From Parapedobacter deserti (GTDB lineage: Bacteria; Bacteroidota; Bacteroidia; Sphingobacteriales; Sphingobacteriaceae), in the NCBI RefSeq assembly GCF_042646065.1, contig NZ_JBHRTA010000030.1, forward strand, positions 310,001-374,000: DNA of 64,000 bases, in the 5' to 3' direction. Shown here piece after piece: positions 54,207 to 62,919 of the stretch. Every line of letters begins with the position of its first letter. Within the stretch, counting starts at the first letter, position 1. The notes beneath the pieces are model-generated. The model did no database searches. It was not told the DNA's origin and was given only the letters and a program-made list of their open reading frames with translations. The position numbers and the translations under genes are program-made.

Positions 54207-54977
54207 TCAGGACAACTCAATCCAAACTGGGGCATGGTCGCTGGTCTTTTCCCAGCCCCGTACATAGCGGTCTACACCAGCGGATTTGAGGCTCGGCTTT
54301 ACCGAAGGGCTTAGCAAAAAGTGGTCGATGCGCAGGCCCGCATTGCGACCGAATGCATTGCGGAAATAGTCCCAGAATGTATAAATAGTTTCGTCGGGGT
54401 GGACGCTTCTGATGGCATCCGTCCATCCCTGAGCCATCAGCCTGCGGAAGGCTTCCCGGGTTTCAGGCCGGAAAAGCGCATCGTCTGTCCACCGCTCGGG
54501 TTTATACACGTCCATTTCTGTAGGGATCACATTGAAATCGCCGGTAAGGATCACGGGAGCTTTTTGGCTCAGCAGCGTTTGGCCATGCGCGATCAATCGG
54601 TCAAGCCAACGGAGTTTGTAGTCGAACTTGGGCCCCGGTGCGGGATTTCCATTTGGCAGGTATAAGCAACCGATGATGATCTCGTTTATTTTTGCTTCGA
54701 TATAACGGCTGTGGCTATCTTCCGGATCGCCGGGAAGTGCCCGGCAGGTCTCCTCGGGCTGGCCGTACCGCGATAAAATCGCTACGCCATTCCAGCTTTT
54801 CTGGCCATGCCAAATAGCATGGTAGCCGGCATCTAGCAACGCCTCGGCTGGGAAATTTTCTTGGATGGCCTTCAATTCCTGCAGGCAAACGACGTCTGGC
54901 TGTGTTTCGCCCAGCCACCGCAGTACAACGGGTAGGCGGGCATTGATGCTATTGACGTTATAGGTGGCGATTTTCAT
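54207..54977 (-). CDS. xth: exodeoxyribonuclease III
   Basis: A 256-aa AP endonuclease/3'-exonuclease for base-excision repair. The N-terminus MKIATYNVNSINARLPVVLRWL, VCLQELKA (metal Glu), ILTGDFNV and the C-terminal LRIDHFLLS and KTSDHAPVW (catalytic His) are all typical. Convergent with the thi operon; no terminator is evident in the 126 bp between. Confidence 0.95.
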   Translation of the reverse strand: MKIATYNVNSINARLPVVLRWLGETQPDVVCLQELKAIQENFPAEALLDAGYHAIWHGQKSWNGVAILSRYGQPEETCRALPGDPEDSHSRYIEAKINEIIIGCLYLPNGNPAPGPKFDYKLRWLDRLIAHGQTLLSQKAPVILTGDFNVIPTEMDVYKPERWTDDALFRPETREAFRRLMAQGWTDAIRSVHPDETIYTFWDYFRNAFGRNAGLRIDHFLLSPSVKPSLKSAGVDRYVRGWEKTSDHAPVWIELS

Positions 54978-55166
54978 CTGTTTGCGGATTTTGGGGCTAA
55001 ATATCGTAATATTTAATTGTGGAACAAACTCAGGCCCTCTCGGCGACTACCGCCTTCCGTTTAGTAAGCACATCTGGACTGACATTGAGATGCTCAATTC
55101 GGTATTGCAAATCTAGAACCTAAACAGTCCGCTTTCAGACTATTGCACGTTCGTGGCTTAAGACGC
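54978..55166. other. intergenic stretch between xth and the tRNA-Lys terminator
   Basis: No ORF of note, promoter or repeat is visible here. Confidence 0.4.
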
Positions 55167-55203
55167 AAAAAGTCGTTTTTCTATACGGAAAAACGACTTT
55201 TTT
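55167..55203 (-). terminator. terminator of tRNA-Lys (symmetrical)
   Basis: AAAAGTCGTTTTTC and GAAAAACGACTTTT form a 14-bp stem with a TATACG-like loop, with T runs on both strands, so it could stop transcription from either side. Confidence 0.85.
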
Positions 55204-55209
55204 GACTGG

Positions 55210-55282
55210 TGACCCCGCAGAGATTCGAACTCTGGACCCACTGATTAAGAGTCAGTTGCTCTACCAGCTGAGCTACGGAGTC
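55210..55282 (-). tRNA. tRNA-Lys (anticodon CTT)
   Basis: Acceptor GACTCCG with CGGGGTC, D arm AGCTCAGCTGGTAGAGC, anticodon loop CTCTTAA (CTT), T arm GTTCGAATC; discriminator A, CCA not encoded. Confidence 0.95.
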
Positions 55283-55293
55283 ATCATCTGCTG

Positions 55294-55301
55294 CAAATAT
55301 A
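55294..55301 (-). promoter_or_regulatory. -7 element of the tRNA-Lys promoter
   Basis: TATATTTG on the minus strand, perfect -7 box, 11 nt before the tRNA. Confidence 0.5.
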
Positions 55302-55381
55302 AGAAAACAGAAACATCTGCTTGTTATTTTTCACCGATAAATTCTTACTCCATATTTATGTAGCGTTATTCCTATCGCATG

Positions 55382-55965
55382 TTATTTGCGGTATCGCATA
55401 GGATATCCCGCCGGCTGTAGCCCCTTTGCAATTTTCCGGAGTTTACCTTCCAACATCTTTCTTGTCAGCGGATGTAAATAATCAAGGTAGAGGATACCTT
55501 GAGTGTGGTCATACTCATGTTGCACCATGCGTGCCGTAGCCCCCGCAAAGGTTTTCGTCTGTTTTATAAAATTGCGGTCGTAATAGTCGATTGTAATTGC
55601 CCATGACCTGTTGATTTTTTGGGAAAAGTGGGGGATGCTCAGGCAGCCTTCTTCATCCTGCCATACTTGAGCCGATCGTTCCTGATCTCGGCATTGATAA
55701 ATACTTCTTCGATTCCTTCATCATCAGGATGGAAATACAGTGCACGTTCCTCCTCATCGTAGTTTAAATAAGTCGTTTTGCTATCGATCACAAACAGCTG
55801 GATACACTTGCCGACCTGCGGTGCCGCCAATCCGCATCCGTTGGCATGGAGCATGGTTTCCCACATATTGTCGATCAGTTGCTGAAGTGCAGGATAACCC
55901 GCATCGATTGGTTCGCATTTCTTCCGTAGTATCGGATGGCCGTAAGACAGAATGGGTATAATCAT
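55382..55965 (-). pseudogene. def: peptide deformylase, split by a one-base frameshift
   Basis: Peptide deformylase removes formyl from nascent N-termini. The first frame (start 55965) has the metal-site-adjacent GCGLAAPQVG and VFINAEI, then goes out of frame and ends at 55639. The next frame continues as ERSAQVWQDEEGCLSIPHFS and later MVQHEYDHTQGILYLDY, holding the metal Cys and the two His of HExxH-like HEYDH, and stops at 55382. Adding one base near 55680-55684 restores a 194-aa protein of normal size. Either a recent mutation or a sequencing error. Another def must exist elsewhere if this one is dead. Confidence 0.85.
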
Positions 55966-56026
55966 GGCTAATCATCTTATCTTGGCAAAGGTCCATGGTA
56001 CTGACCGATAATGCAATGAATCGATG

Positions 56027-56592
56027 TTAACAAATTTCCTTCCGTATGCGGCTGAGTGCCTGCGGCGTGATACCGATGTAAGACGCTACGTATTTGAGCG
56101 GGATGTGTTTGATGATTTCGGGTTGTTCGTTAAAAAGGTTCAGGTAACGCTCTTTGGCCGTGCAACGCAGCAGTGACAGTTCGCGTTTGCTTTTTAGAAG
56201 AACAGCTTTTCCGCGGCAATACGTCCGACAGCGTTGCCCGCTCGGGTGTTTGTATATACTTCTTGGAGATGACGGTAAGTTATACGCCAAGCAACAGTAT
56301 CCGCCAGCGCCCCCAACTGATAGCCGGAAGGCGTTTGGGTAAGCAGGGAATCGTAAGCGCATGCGAATTCTTTACTAAAGCAGAAATGGAATGTGACTTC
56401 GTGTTCCTGATCTGGAATGTAATACCGCAGGATGCCGTGTTCAACGAAGTACAAAAATTGCTCAGTGTCGCCCTGTGCGGTCAGTATATCACCTTTCAAA
56501 AAACATATCCGTTCAAACCGGGCAGCGATATATTGCCAGTCTGTGCGGCTCAATGCCGTTAGTCCTTCGTAGTATGCTTTAATATGCCCCAT
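56027..56592 (-). pseudogene. Crp/Fnr family regulator, split by a one-base frameshift
   Basis: The first frame (56592 down to 56194) encodes a cyclic-nucleotide-binding-like domain (FLKGDILTAQGDTEQFLYFVEHGILRYY, in parts) ending GRIAAEKLFF then stop. The other frame continues as LLKSKRELSLLRCTAKERYLNLF and ends with the HTH LKYVASYIGITPQALSRIRKEIC at 56027. One extra base near 56197-56205 would restore a 188-aa protein, the normal size for this Bacteroidota group. It has a perfect -7 box at 56612-56619. It lies next to the frameshifted def. Confidence 0.8.
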
Positions 56593-56611
56593 GCGCGTAG
56601 CCGTCGTCTTG

Positions 56612-56619
56612 CAAAGATA
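56612..56619 (-). promoter_or_regulatory. -7 element of the Crp/Fnr-like gene promoter
   Basis: TATCTTTG on the minus strand, a perfect -7 box about 20 nt before the ATG. The promoter looks intact although the gene is frameshifted. Confidence 0.5.
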
Positions 56620-56852
56620 AGCGATCCCGCCGTTATTTCGTCCTACTCAACGCCTTGTTAACTGTTTGTACGGGATGTAACACGCCTTGGTTACCAATCA
56701 TCCGTTCCGGGATTAACGTTGCCTTAAGGCTTTGCAAGAGCGCCGATCCATGCGCGGGTCCGGCAGCAGTGGGAAGGAGCGCCCGCACGGGATTGGCTGC
56801 GTCCCGCATTACCCGCGCTCGTTGGCCGCAGCCTTCCCTACGCGGGGAGGTT

Positions 56853-56979
56853 CCAAAGCAAACAGCAAGGCTATCGCTGCGCTCGTCTTTTTTCGTTTAA
56901 ACCGGTTAGCTCAAGCAAGCTTGGCTCAATCGTGTTAAACGAAAAACCCGACGGTCGTCGGGCTTGCTGTTTGCTTTGG
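56853..56979. repeat. long nested inverted repeat next to tRNA-Ser
   Basis: CCAAAGCAAACAGCAAG (56853-56869) returns as its exact reverse complement at 56963-56979. Nested inside are TTTTTCGTTTAA/TTAAACGAAAAA (around 56888 and 56936) and a central CAAGC/GCTTG hairpin. The right arm also contains the tRNA-Ser terminator. The rest of the 56593-56852 gap shows no gene. It may be a degenerate MITE-like element or a structured RNA; unclassified. Confidence 0.55.
56942..56962 (-). terminator. terminator of tRNA-Ser
   Basis: Minus strand CCCGAC-GACC-GTCGGG followed by TTTTT, 18 nt after the tRNA 3' end. Confidence 0.8.
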
Positions 56980-57066
56980 CGGTGAGGGCGGGATTCGAAC
57001 CCGCGGTACCGTTTCCAGTACGACAGTTTAGCAAACTGTTCCTTTCGGCCACTCAGGCACCTCACC
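56980..57066 (-). tRNA. tRNA-Ser (anticodon GCT)
   Basis: Acceptor GGTGAGG/CCTCACC, anticodon stem ACAGT/ACTGT with loop TTGCTAA (GCT), a long variable arm (GTACTGG...CGGTAC), T arm GTTCGAATC; 87 nt; discriminator G. Confidence 0.95.
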
Positions 57067-57078
57067 TTTTTGCGAGTG

Positions 57079-57086
57079 CAAACGTA
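57079..57086 (-). promoter_or_regulatory. -7 element of the tRNA-Ser promoter
   Basis: TACGTTTG on the minus strand, perfect -7 box, 12 nt before the tRNA. Confidence 0.5.
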
Positions 57087-57145
57087 CTATAAAAAAACGA
57101 ATTTTAGAAAAATCGCATGCGAAAAAATCAATTTTTTCGGGGTGC

Positions 57146-59287
57146 TCAGTCGGTATGCTGAACAGTTCTGGGGTCGATCCGCTGAGCTGTGTTTCCCTTT
57201 TTGCTGGCATCGTAATCGATGCGGACATGATAAATACTTTTCAGCATATCCTTGAAGATTTCGCTGATCATTGTAATGTCTTTCAGTGTAATATTACTGT
57301 TTACAAGTTGCTTCTGGCTCAACTTAGACTCGATGATTTTGTCGACCAAATCGTTGAGGCTTTGCGCGGTGGGCTCCTTCAGGCTTCGGGAGGCGGCTTC
57401 CACGGAATCCGCCATCATTAATACGGCGGTCTCGCGCGAGAACGGGATTGGACCAGGATAGTGGAACACGTCTTCGTCTACGGATTTTTCGGGAAATGAC
57501 TTGATATACGACTGATAAAAATAGTCTACTCGTGTGGTTCCGTGATGGGTCCGGATGAAATCAATGATCACATCGGGCAATTGATACTTCTTTGCCAACT
57601 CGATTCCCTTTGCCACATGGGAAATGATAATCTGCGCGCTCTGTTCGAAGGAAAGGCCATCGTGCGGATTGTATCCTTTAGTCTGATTTTCTATAAAATA
57701 CTGTGGGTTTGACATCTTACCGATGTCGTGATAAAGCGCGCCCGCCCGTACCAGTAAGGTGTTGCCGCCTATCTTGTAAATCGCAGCTTCGGCGAGGTTG
57801 GCTACCTGCATGGAGTGCTGGAAGGTGCCCGGGGCTTTGTATGAAAGTTCGCGGAGCAACTTCGAATTGCTATTGGTGAGCTCCATCAAGGTGACGTCCG
57901 AAATAATGCCGAATACCCGCTCGAATCCGTAAATCAGCGGATAGGCCAGTAATGTAAGCAGCACGCTAAAGACAAAGGGTGCAATGTCTGACCAATTGAG
58001 GTTGCCGAACGATCCATCGCGCATAAGGCCCATCCCGATATAGGCCGCCAAGTAAGTGCCCAAAATAATGGCAGATGAAATCAGAAATTGCTCTCTTTTT
58101 ACCAATGTTTTGATGCTATAAATGGCTACCATCCCGGCGGAAAACTGCAAAAAGACGAATTCGAAGCTGTTCGGTACAAAGAAGGCTGCCAAAAGCACCA
58201 TCAGCAAGTGGATGTTGAGCGCCAAACGGGTGTCAAAAAGAATGCGTATGATAATCGGTACGATGCAATAGGGGATATAATACAGGCTGGGAAGCCTGAT
58301 TGTGATTGCCCAAGACAATACCAGCAACATGCCTGTAATCACAATAAGAATCAGAAAGACCAACCGGTTGTTGTGATAGATGTCTTTTCGGAACAGGTAA
58401 ATAAACACAAAGAGCAGTGTTACCACCAGGGCTACGATCAAAAACTGCCCAAGCATGACCAGTGCACGGTTTCCGCCGATACGCGCTTCCTCTTCGTAAG
58501 CTTTGCGCAACGACTCGACCTTTTGGTAAATCTCATTGGTTACGGTCGTTCCGTTTGCAACAATGAGCTCACCCCGCTGTACCATGCCTCTCGTGGTAGA
58601 TATGCTTGCTAACGCATCTTCTTCCAGCTTGGCTGTCATGGATTCATTAAATTGATAATTCACGCTGAGGTAAGCAGTGAGCATTTCGACAAACCACTCT
58701 TTCTGCTTGATGGCCGACCGCGCTTTTATCGCCTTTTCGAGATGTTCACGTGCTGTCTCCGTGGTGAAAACCGCCGCAGTATTGAGTTGCCTTGCTACAT
58801 TGTCCGTCAGCAGGGTGAAGTTGTAGTGGGTTTGCTCACGCTGAAATTTATTGTTCAATGCGATGATGCCGCGCTTGTAGACATCGGTAAGCAATTGGCG
58901 GCCAACCTGTTCATAGGTAGCCATGTTCTCCCCGAGGGTGTCCAATCCGGAGGCCCGCCATTTCTCAGGCAAATCGGTCTCGAACTGGGCGAGCTGCTGG
59001 TCTAAAAGTTGTGTGTTGTTGTTATAGATCGGATATACGGACTTAAGTACGTTTTCTCGGTCTCTGTCCAGCTCGGCCTGGGTTTTCAGGACGGCAAAAT
59101 TGTAAGGGGATATCAGGTCTTCATGCATCCACACCTTACCCTTTTCAAACTCATACCTGAAACGCGGTTGCTTCGGCAAAAATAACGTGATCAATGTGAC
59201 ACTCGCCAGTATCATCGCATACTTGGGTAAATAACCGTATTTAGGCGCAGTATAAGTTGATTCGTATTTGATTTTTAGCCTTGCCAC
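57146..59287 (-). CDS. PgpH-type 7TM-HD phosphodiesterase (probable c-di-AMP hydrolase)
   Basis: A 713-aa membrane protein with an N-terminal anchor (YAMILASVTLITLFL), an extracytoplasmic 7TMR-HDED domain (about 45-285), seven membrane helices (about 290-480) and a cytoplasmic HD domain with HSMQVANLAEAA, LVRAGALYHDIGKM (His-Asp) and IISHVAKG...FIRTHHGTT. Proteins with this order hydrolyse cyclic di-AMP in Firmicutes; the same activity here is inference. Transcribed alone from a perfect -7 box (59304-59311). Confidence 0.9.
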   Translation of the reverse strand: MARLKIKYESTYTAPKYGYLPKYAMILASVTLITLFLPKQPRFRYEFEKGKVWMHEDLISPYNFAVLKTQAELDRDRENVLKSVYPIYNNNTQLLDQQLAQFETDLPEKWRASGLDTLGENMATYEQVGRQLLTDVYKRGIIALNNKFQREQTHYNFTLLTDNVARQLNTAAVFTTETAREHLEKAIKARSAIKQKEWFVEMLTAYLSVNYQFNESMTAKLEEDALASISTTRGMVQRGELIVANGTTVTNEIYQKVESLRKAYEEEARIGGNRALVMLGQFLIVALVVTLLFVFIYLFRKDIYHNNRLVFLILIVITGMLLVLSWAITIRLPSLYYIPYCIVPIIIRILFDTRLALNIHLLMVLLAAFFVPNSFEFVFLQFSAGMVAIYSIKTLVKREQFLISSAIILGTYLAAYIGMGLMRDGSFGNLNWSDIAPFVFSVLLTLLAYPLIYGFERVFGIISDVTLMELTNSNSKLLRELSYKAPGTFQHSMQVANLAEAAIYKIGGNTLLVRAGALYHDIGKMSNPQYFIENQTKGYNPHDGLSFEQSAQIIISHVAKGIELAKKYQLPDVIIDFIRTHHGTTRVDYFYQSYIKSFPEKSVDEDVFHYPGPIPFSRETAVLMMADSVEAASRSLKEPTAQSLNDLVDKIIESKLSQKQLVNSNITLKDITMISEIFKDMLKSIYHVRIDYDASKKGNTAQRIDPRTVQHTD

Positions 59288-59303
59288 TTGTCATATTTTA
59301 GTC

Positions 59304-59311
59304 CAAATTTA
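59304..59311 (-). promoter_or_regulatory. -7 element of the PgpH-like gene promoter
   Basis: TAAATTTG on the minus strand, perfect -7 box, 17 nt before the ATG. No clear TTG at the -33 position. Confidence 0.5.
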
Positions 59312-59448
59312 CTAAAAAAACGATAGCATGCGAAGGAAACTGGATTTTTGGGCCAAAAAGAAGTGGCTTAACAATATGGTAAATTACTGTTAATTGCAAG
59401 TTATTATTGATGCGGTAACTTTTGTCCGCAAAATAAATAGCGTGTATC

Positions 59449-59658
59449 ATGACAAAATCGAATATTGAAATCACCGACAGTGAGTACCTCATCACATTGA
59501 GCAAAAGTGAGTTCGAATACCCGCTGGTGCGAAAGCTCCTGAATAGATTACTCAGCGGCAACCTGTATCAGGATGCCGACGACGCAAACGAAGAGGATCC
59601 GGCCAATAAATATCCCTCGGACCTTGGGGAGCGTTTCGACTTTCTTGCAGATAAATAA
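59449..59658 (+). CDS. small acidic hypothetical protein
   Basis: A 69-aa protein (MTKSNIEITDSEYLITLSKSEFEY...) with an amphipathic first half (SKSEFEYPLVRKLLNRLLSG) and an acidic second half (DADDANEEDPANKYPSDLGERFDFLADK, in parts). No signal or membrane segment. TAACTTTT (7 of 8) is a possible -7 box about 30 nt upstream. It is the only open frame between two divergent core genes and has coding-like composition. I do not recognise it. Confidence 0.55.
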   Translation: MTKSNIEITDSEYLITLSKSEFEYPLVRKLLNRLLSGNLYQDADDANEEDPANKYPSDLGERFDFLADK

Positions 59659-59698
59659 CTTCAGATCGGTGCTTGGCAAAGAATAAGCGGTAATTGAT

Positions 59699-59706
59699 TA
59701 TCTTTG
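59699..59706 (+). promoter_or_regulatory. -7 element of the rpe promoter
   Basis: TATCTTTG, perfect -7 box, 13 nt before the ATG; a TTG lies 23 nt upstream. Confidence 0.55.
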
Positions 59707-59719
59707 CAGAAAAAGAACC

Positions 59720-60400
59720 ATGTCGAAGCGTAAACACCTTGTAGCTCCTTCTTTACTGTCCGCTGATTTTGCACATTTGCACGACGATATTACGATGGTC
59801 AATCAAAGTGAGGCAGACTGGTTTCACGTGGATATCATGGACGGTGTTTTCGTGCCCAACATCTCTTTTGGGTTCCCTGTGTTAGCGTCCATTGCGCACT
59901 ATGCGAGAAAACCGCTGGATGTGCATCTGATGATCTCGGACCCTGATAAATACCTCGGACAGTTCAAAGAACTGGGCGCAGATCATATTACAGTGCATCT
60001 CGAAGCTTGTACCCACCTGAACCGGACAGTACACGCGATAAGGGAATTGGGATGTACCGCAGGAGTAGCCATCAATCCGAGTACCCCTGTCTCCCTTCTC
60101 CATGAGATCGTAGAAGACGTAGATGTGGTACTGATCATGTCAGTCAACCCGGGGTTTGGGGGGCAACAATTCATCGAGGGTACTTATCGGAAAATAAAGG
60201 AACTGCGGAGACTGGCTGAAGAAAGAAACGATCGTTTATTGATCGAGGTCGACGGTGGTGTAAGTATTCATAACGCCCTGGCGCTGTTGAAGGCAGGGGC
60301 AGATATTTTGGTGGCCGGGAACTCCATTTTTGCAGCCAAGAATCCAATTCATGCGATTGCCGAACTCAAACGGATAAAGCCGGATCTGATTTCCGTCTAA
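59720..60400 (+). CDS. rpe: ribulose-phosphate 3-epimerase
   Basis: Interconverts ribulose 5-phosphate and xylulose 5-phosphate in the pentose phosphate pathway. The 226-aa TIM barrel has APSLLSADF, FHVDIMDGVFVPN (metal His/Asp), LDVHLMI, MSVNPGFGGQQF and EVDGGVS, all diagnostic. Full length. The 174 bp to aconitase hold no ORF. Confidence 0.96.
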   Translation: MSKRKHLVAPSLLSADFAHLHDDITMVNQSEADWFHVDIMDGVFVPNISFGFPVLASIAHYARKPLDVHLMISDPDKYLGQFKELGADHITVHLEACTHLNRTVHAIRELGCTAGVAINPSTPVSLLHEIVEDVDVVLIMSVNPGFGGQQFIEGTYRKIKELRRLAEERNDRLLIEVDGGVSIHNALALLKAGADILVAGNSIFAAKNPIHAIAELKRIKPDLISV

Positions 60401-60574
60401 TTGCGCAGCTCAAGTTCTTTGGGTTGTTTAGAACGTTTACAAATTGGTCGGGCGTACAGGCAATGGTCGTCAGAAGATGTTTTTTTTGTAAATTCGCAAC
60501 AATTTTTCAGGTAACGGTACGATATTTCCGTTATGTGTTTCTTTTCTTAATCTTACGCTAATACATTATTATAG

Positions 60575-62845
60575 ATGGCATTTGATATTGACATGATTAA
60601 AAAGGTTTACGGCCAATATGCAGCACGTATTGCAGCTGCACGTAAGGTTGTAAACAAACCGCTGACCTTGACAGAGAAGATTTTATACACCCATTTATGG
60701 GACGGTAATGCTGCGCAGGCATATGAACGTGGGGGGTCGTACGTCGACTTTGCCCCTGATCGCGTGGCGATGCAGGATGCGACCGCCCAAATGGCGTTGC
60801 TGCAATTCATGCAGGCGGGAAGACCCAGGGTGGCCGTACCTTCCACCGTGCATTGCGACCACCTCATCCGCGCGAAAGAGGGAGCCGAAAAGGACCTTGC
60901 TGTAGCTACCACGGAAAGCAGGGAGGTTTTTGATTTTCTCGCGTCCGTATCCAATAAGTATGGTATCGGTTTCTGGAAACCGGGGGCGGGAATCATCCAT
61001 CAGGTTGTATTGGAAAACTATGCATTTCCGGGTGGACTGATGATTGGTACGGATTCCCATACCGTCAATGCGGGTGGACTCGGCATGCTGGCAATCGGCG
61101 TGGGTGGGGCTGACGCCTGTGACGTGATGGCCGGGCTCCCCTGGGAGCTTAAATTTCCCAAACTGATCGGTATAAAGCTGACAGGTAAACTCAACGGATG
61201 GACAGCTCCGAAGGACGTAATTCTGAAAGTGGCCGGTATACTTACGGTTAAAGGTGGCACCGGATGCATCGTCGAATATTTCGGCGAAGGAGCACAGTCT
61301 ATGTCTTGCACGGGAAAAGGCACCATTTGCAACATGGGGGCTGAGATCGGGGCGACGACGTCTACGTTCGGGTATGATGAATCGATGGAACGCTACCTCC
61401 GTGCAACCAACCGTGCAGATGTGGCCGATGCAGCTAACACCATCAAAGAGCACCTCACGGCCGACCCGGAAGTGTATGCCGACCCCGAACGCTATTTCGA
61501 TCAGGTCATTGAAATCAACCTGTCGGAGTTGGAGCCGCACCTGAACGGTCCTTTTACTCCGGATTTGGCAACTCCCGTGTCAAAAATGAAAGAAGAAGCC
61601 GCCAAGAACGGTTGGCCACTGAAAGTTGAATGGGGGCTGATCGGCTCTTGTACCAATTCCTCATATGAGGATTTGTCTCGCGCTGCATCCGTAGCAAAAC
61701 AGGCGGTAGAGAAAGGGCTGGCAACAAAGGCGGAGTTCGGTATCAACCCCGGATCTGAGCAGGTGCGCTACACCGCTGAACGGGATGGTCTGCTCGATAC
61801 GTTCACCGATTTGGATGCCACTATTTTTACCAATGCTTGCGGCCCTTGTATCGGAATGTGGGCGCGGGTTGGCGCTGAGAAAGCGGAAAAAAACACAATT
61901 GTCCATTCCTTTAACCGTAACTTTGCGAAACGTGCTGACGGCAACCCCAACACGTATGCTTTTGTAGCGTCGCCGGAGCTGGTCGCCGCCATTGCTATCT
62001 CGGGCAACCTCTCATTCAATCCGATTACGGACACGTTAGTCAACGATAAGGGAGAGGCTGTGAAGCTTGATCCGCCCTCGGGGGATGAGTTGCCCCAAAA
62101 GGGATTTGACGTGGAAGATCCAGGTTACCAAGCACCAGCTGCAGATGGAAGCAACGTCCAGGTGGTTGTGTCTCCGACATCTGACCGTCTCCAATTGCTC
62201 GATCCGTTTCCAGCTTGGGAAGGAACTGACCTTACCGGTTTGAAGTTGCTGATCAAGGCAAAAGGCAAATGTACAACAGATCATATCTCTATGGCCGGAC
62301 CGTGGCTCAAATACCGCGGACACCTGGATAACATTTCAAACAACCTGCTCATCGGAGCGGTGAATTTCTTCAACGATAAGACAGATTGGGTAAAAAACCA
62401 GCTGACTAACGAATACGGGCCGGTGCCTGCCACCCAACGGGACTATAAGGCTGCGGGAATAGGTTCCATCGTTGTCGGTGATGAAAATTACGGTGAAGGA
62501 TCGTCCCGTGAGCATGCCGCTATGGAGCCGCGTCATCTTGGAGTCCGTGCTGTATTGGTTAAGTCATTTGCACGTATTCATGAAACCAACCTGAAAAAAC
62601 AGGGAATGCTGGCCTTGACCTTTGCTAGTAAGGACGATTACGATAAAATACTCGAAGACGACACGTTTGACATCGTGGGGCTTACCGATTTTGCGCCTAA
62701 TAAGTCGTTGAAGTTGGTGATCCATCATATAGACGGTTCGGTGGATGAAATTGAAGTCAACCACAGCTACAACGAGCAGCAAATCGGCTGGTTCAGGGCG
62801 GGAGGTGCATTAAACATCATCCGGCAGGGCCAAGCCTTAGGGTAA
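60575..62845 (+). CDS. aconitate hydratase (mitochondrial-type)
   Basis: Converts citrate to isocitrate using a [4Fe-4S] cluster. The 756-aa protein has STVHCDHLI, GTDSHTVNAGGLGMLAIGVGGADACD, the cluster cysteines in GSCTNSSYEDL and NACGPCIGMW, and the swivel-domain GDENYGEGSSREHAAMEPR. It is closer to the mitochondrial aconitase branch than to AcnB. A strong terminator follows. Confidence 0.95.
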   Translation: MAFDIDMIKKVYGQYAARIAAARKVVNKPLTLTEKILYTHLWDGNAAQAYERGGSYVDFAPDRVAMQDATAQMALLQFMQAGRPRVAVPSTVHCDHLIRAKEGAEKDLAVATTESREVFDFLASVSNKYGIGFWKPGAGIIHQVVLENYAFPGGLMIGTDSHTVNAGGLGMLAIGVGGADACDVMAGLPWELKFPKLIGIKLTGKLNGWTAPKDVILKVAGILTVKGGTGCIVEYFGEGAQSMSCTGKGTICNMGAEIGATTSTFGYDESMERYLRATNRADVADAANTIKEHLTADPEVYADPERYFDQVIEINLSELEPHLNGPFTPDLATPVSKMKEEAAKNGWPLKVEWGLIGSCTNSSYEDLSRAASVAKQAVEKGLATKAEFGINPGSEQVRYTAERDGLLDTFTDLDATIFTNACGPCIGMWARVGAEKAEKNTIVHSFNRNFAKRADGNPNTYAFVASPELVAAIAISGNLSFNPITDTLVNDKGEAVKLDPPSGDELPQKGFDVEDPGYQAPAADGSNVQVVVSPTSDRLQLLDPFPAWEGTDLTGLKLLIKAKGKCTTDHISMAGPWLKYRGHLDNISNNLLIGAVNFFNDKTDWVKNQLTNEYGPVPATQRDYKAAGIGSIVVGDENYGEGSSREHAAMEPRHLGVRAVLVKSFARIHETNLKKQGMLALTFASKDDYDKILEDDTFDIVGLTDFAPNKSLKLVIHHIDGSVDEIEVNHSYNEQQIGWFRAGGALNIIRQGQALG

Positions 62846-62866
62846 TATCGGCTGCCTCCGAACTGA

Positions 62867-62902
62867 ACAAAAGCCGTTCCGTAATTTCCGGGACGGCTTT
62901 TT
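62867..62902 (+). terminator. terminator after aconitase (symmetrical)
   Basis: AAAAGCCGTTCC pairs with GGGACGGCTTTTT (one G-T), with T and A runs on the two sides, so it can serve aconitase and the convergent MBL gene. Confidence 0.85.
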
Positions 62903-62919
62903 AAGTTATTTCTGTAGCC

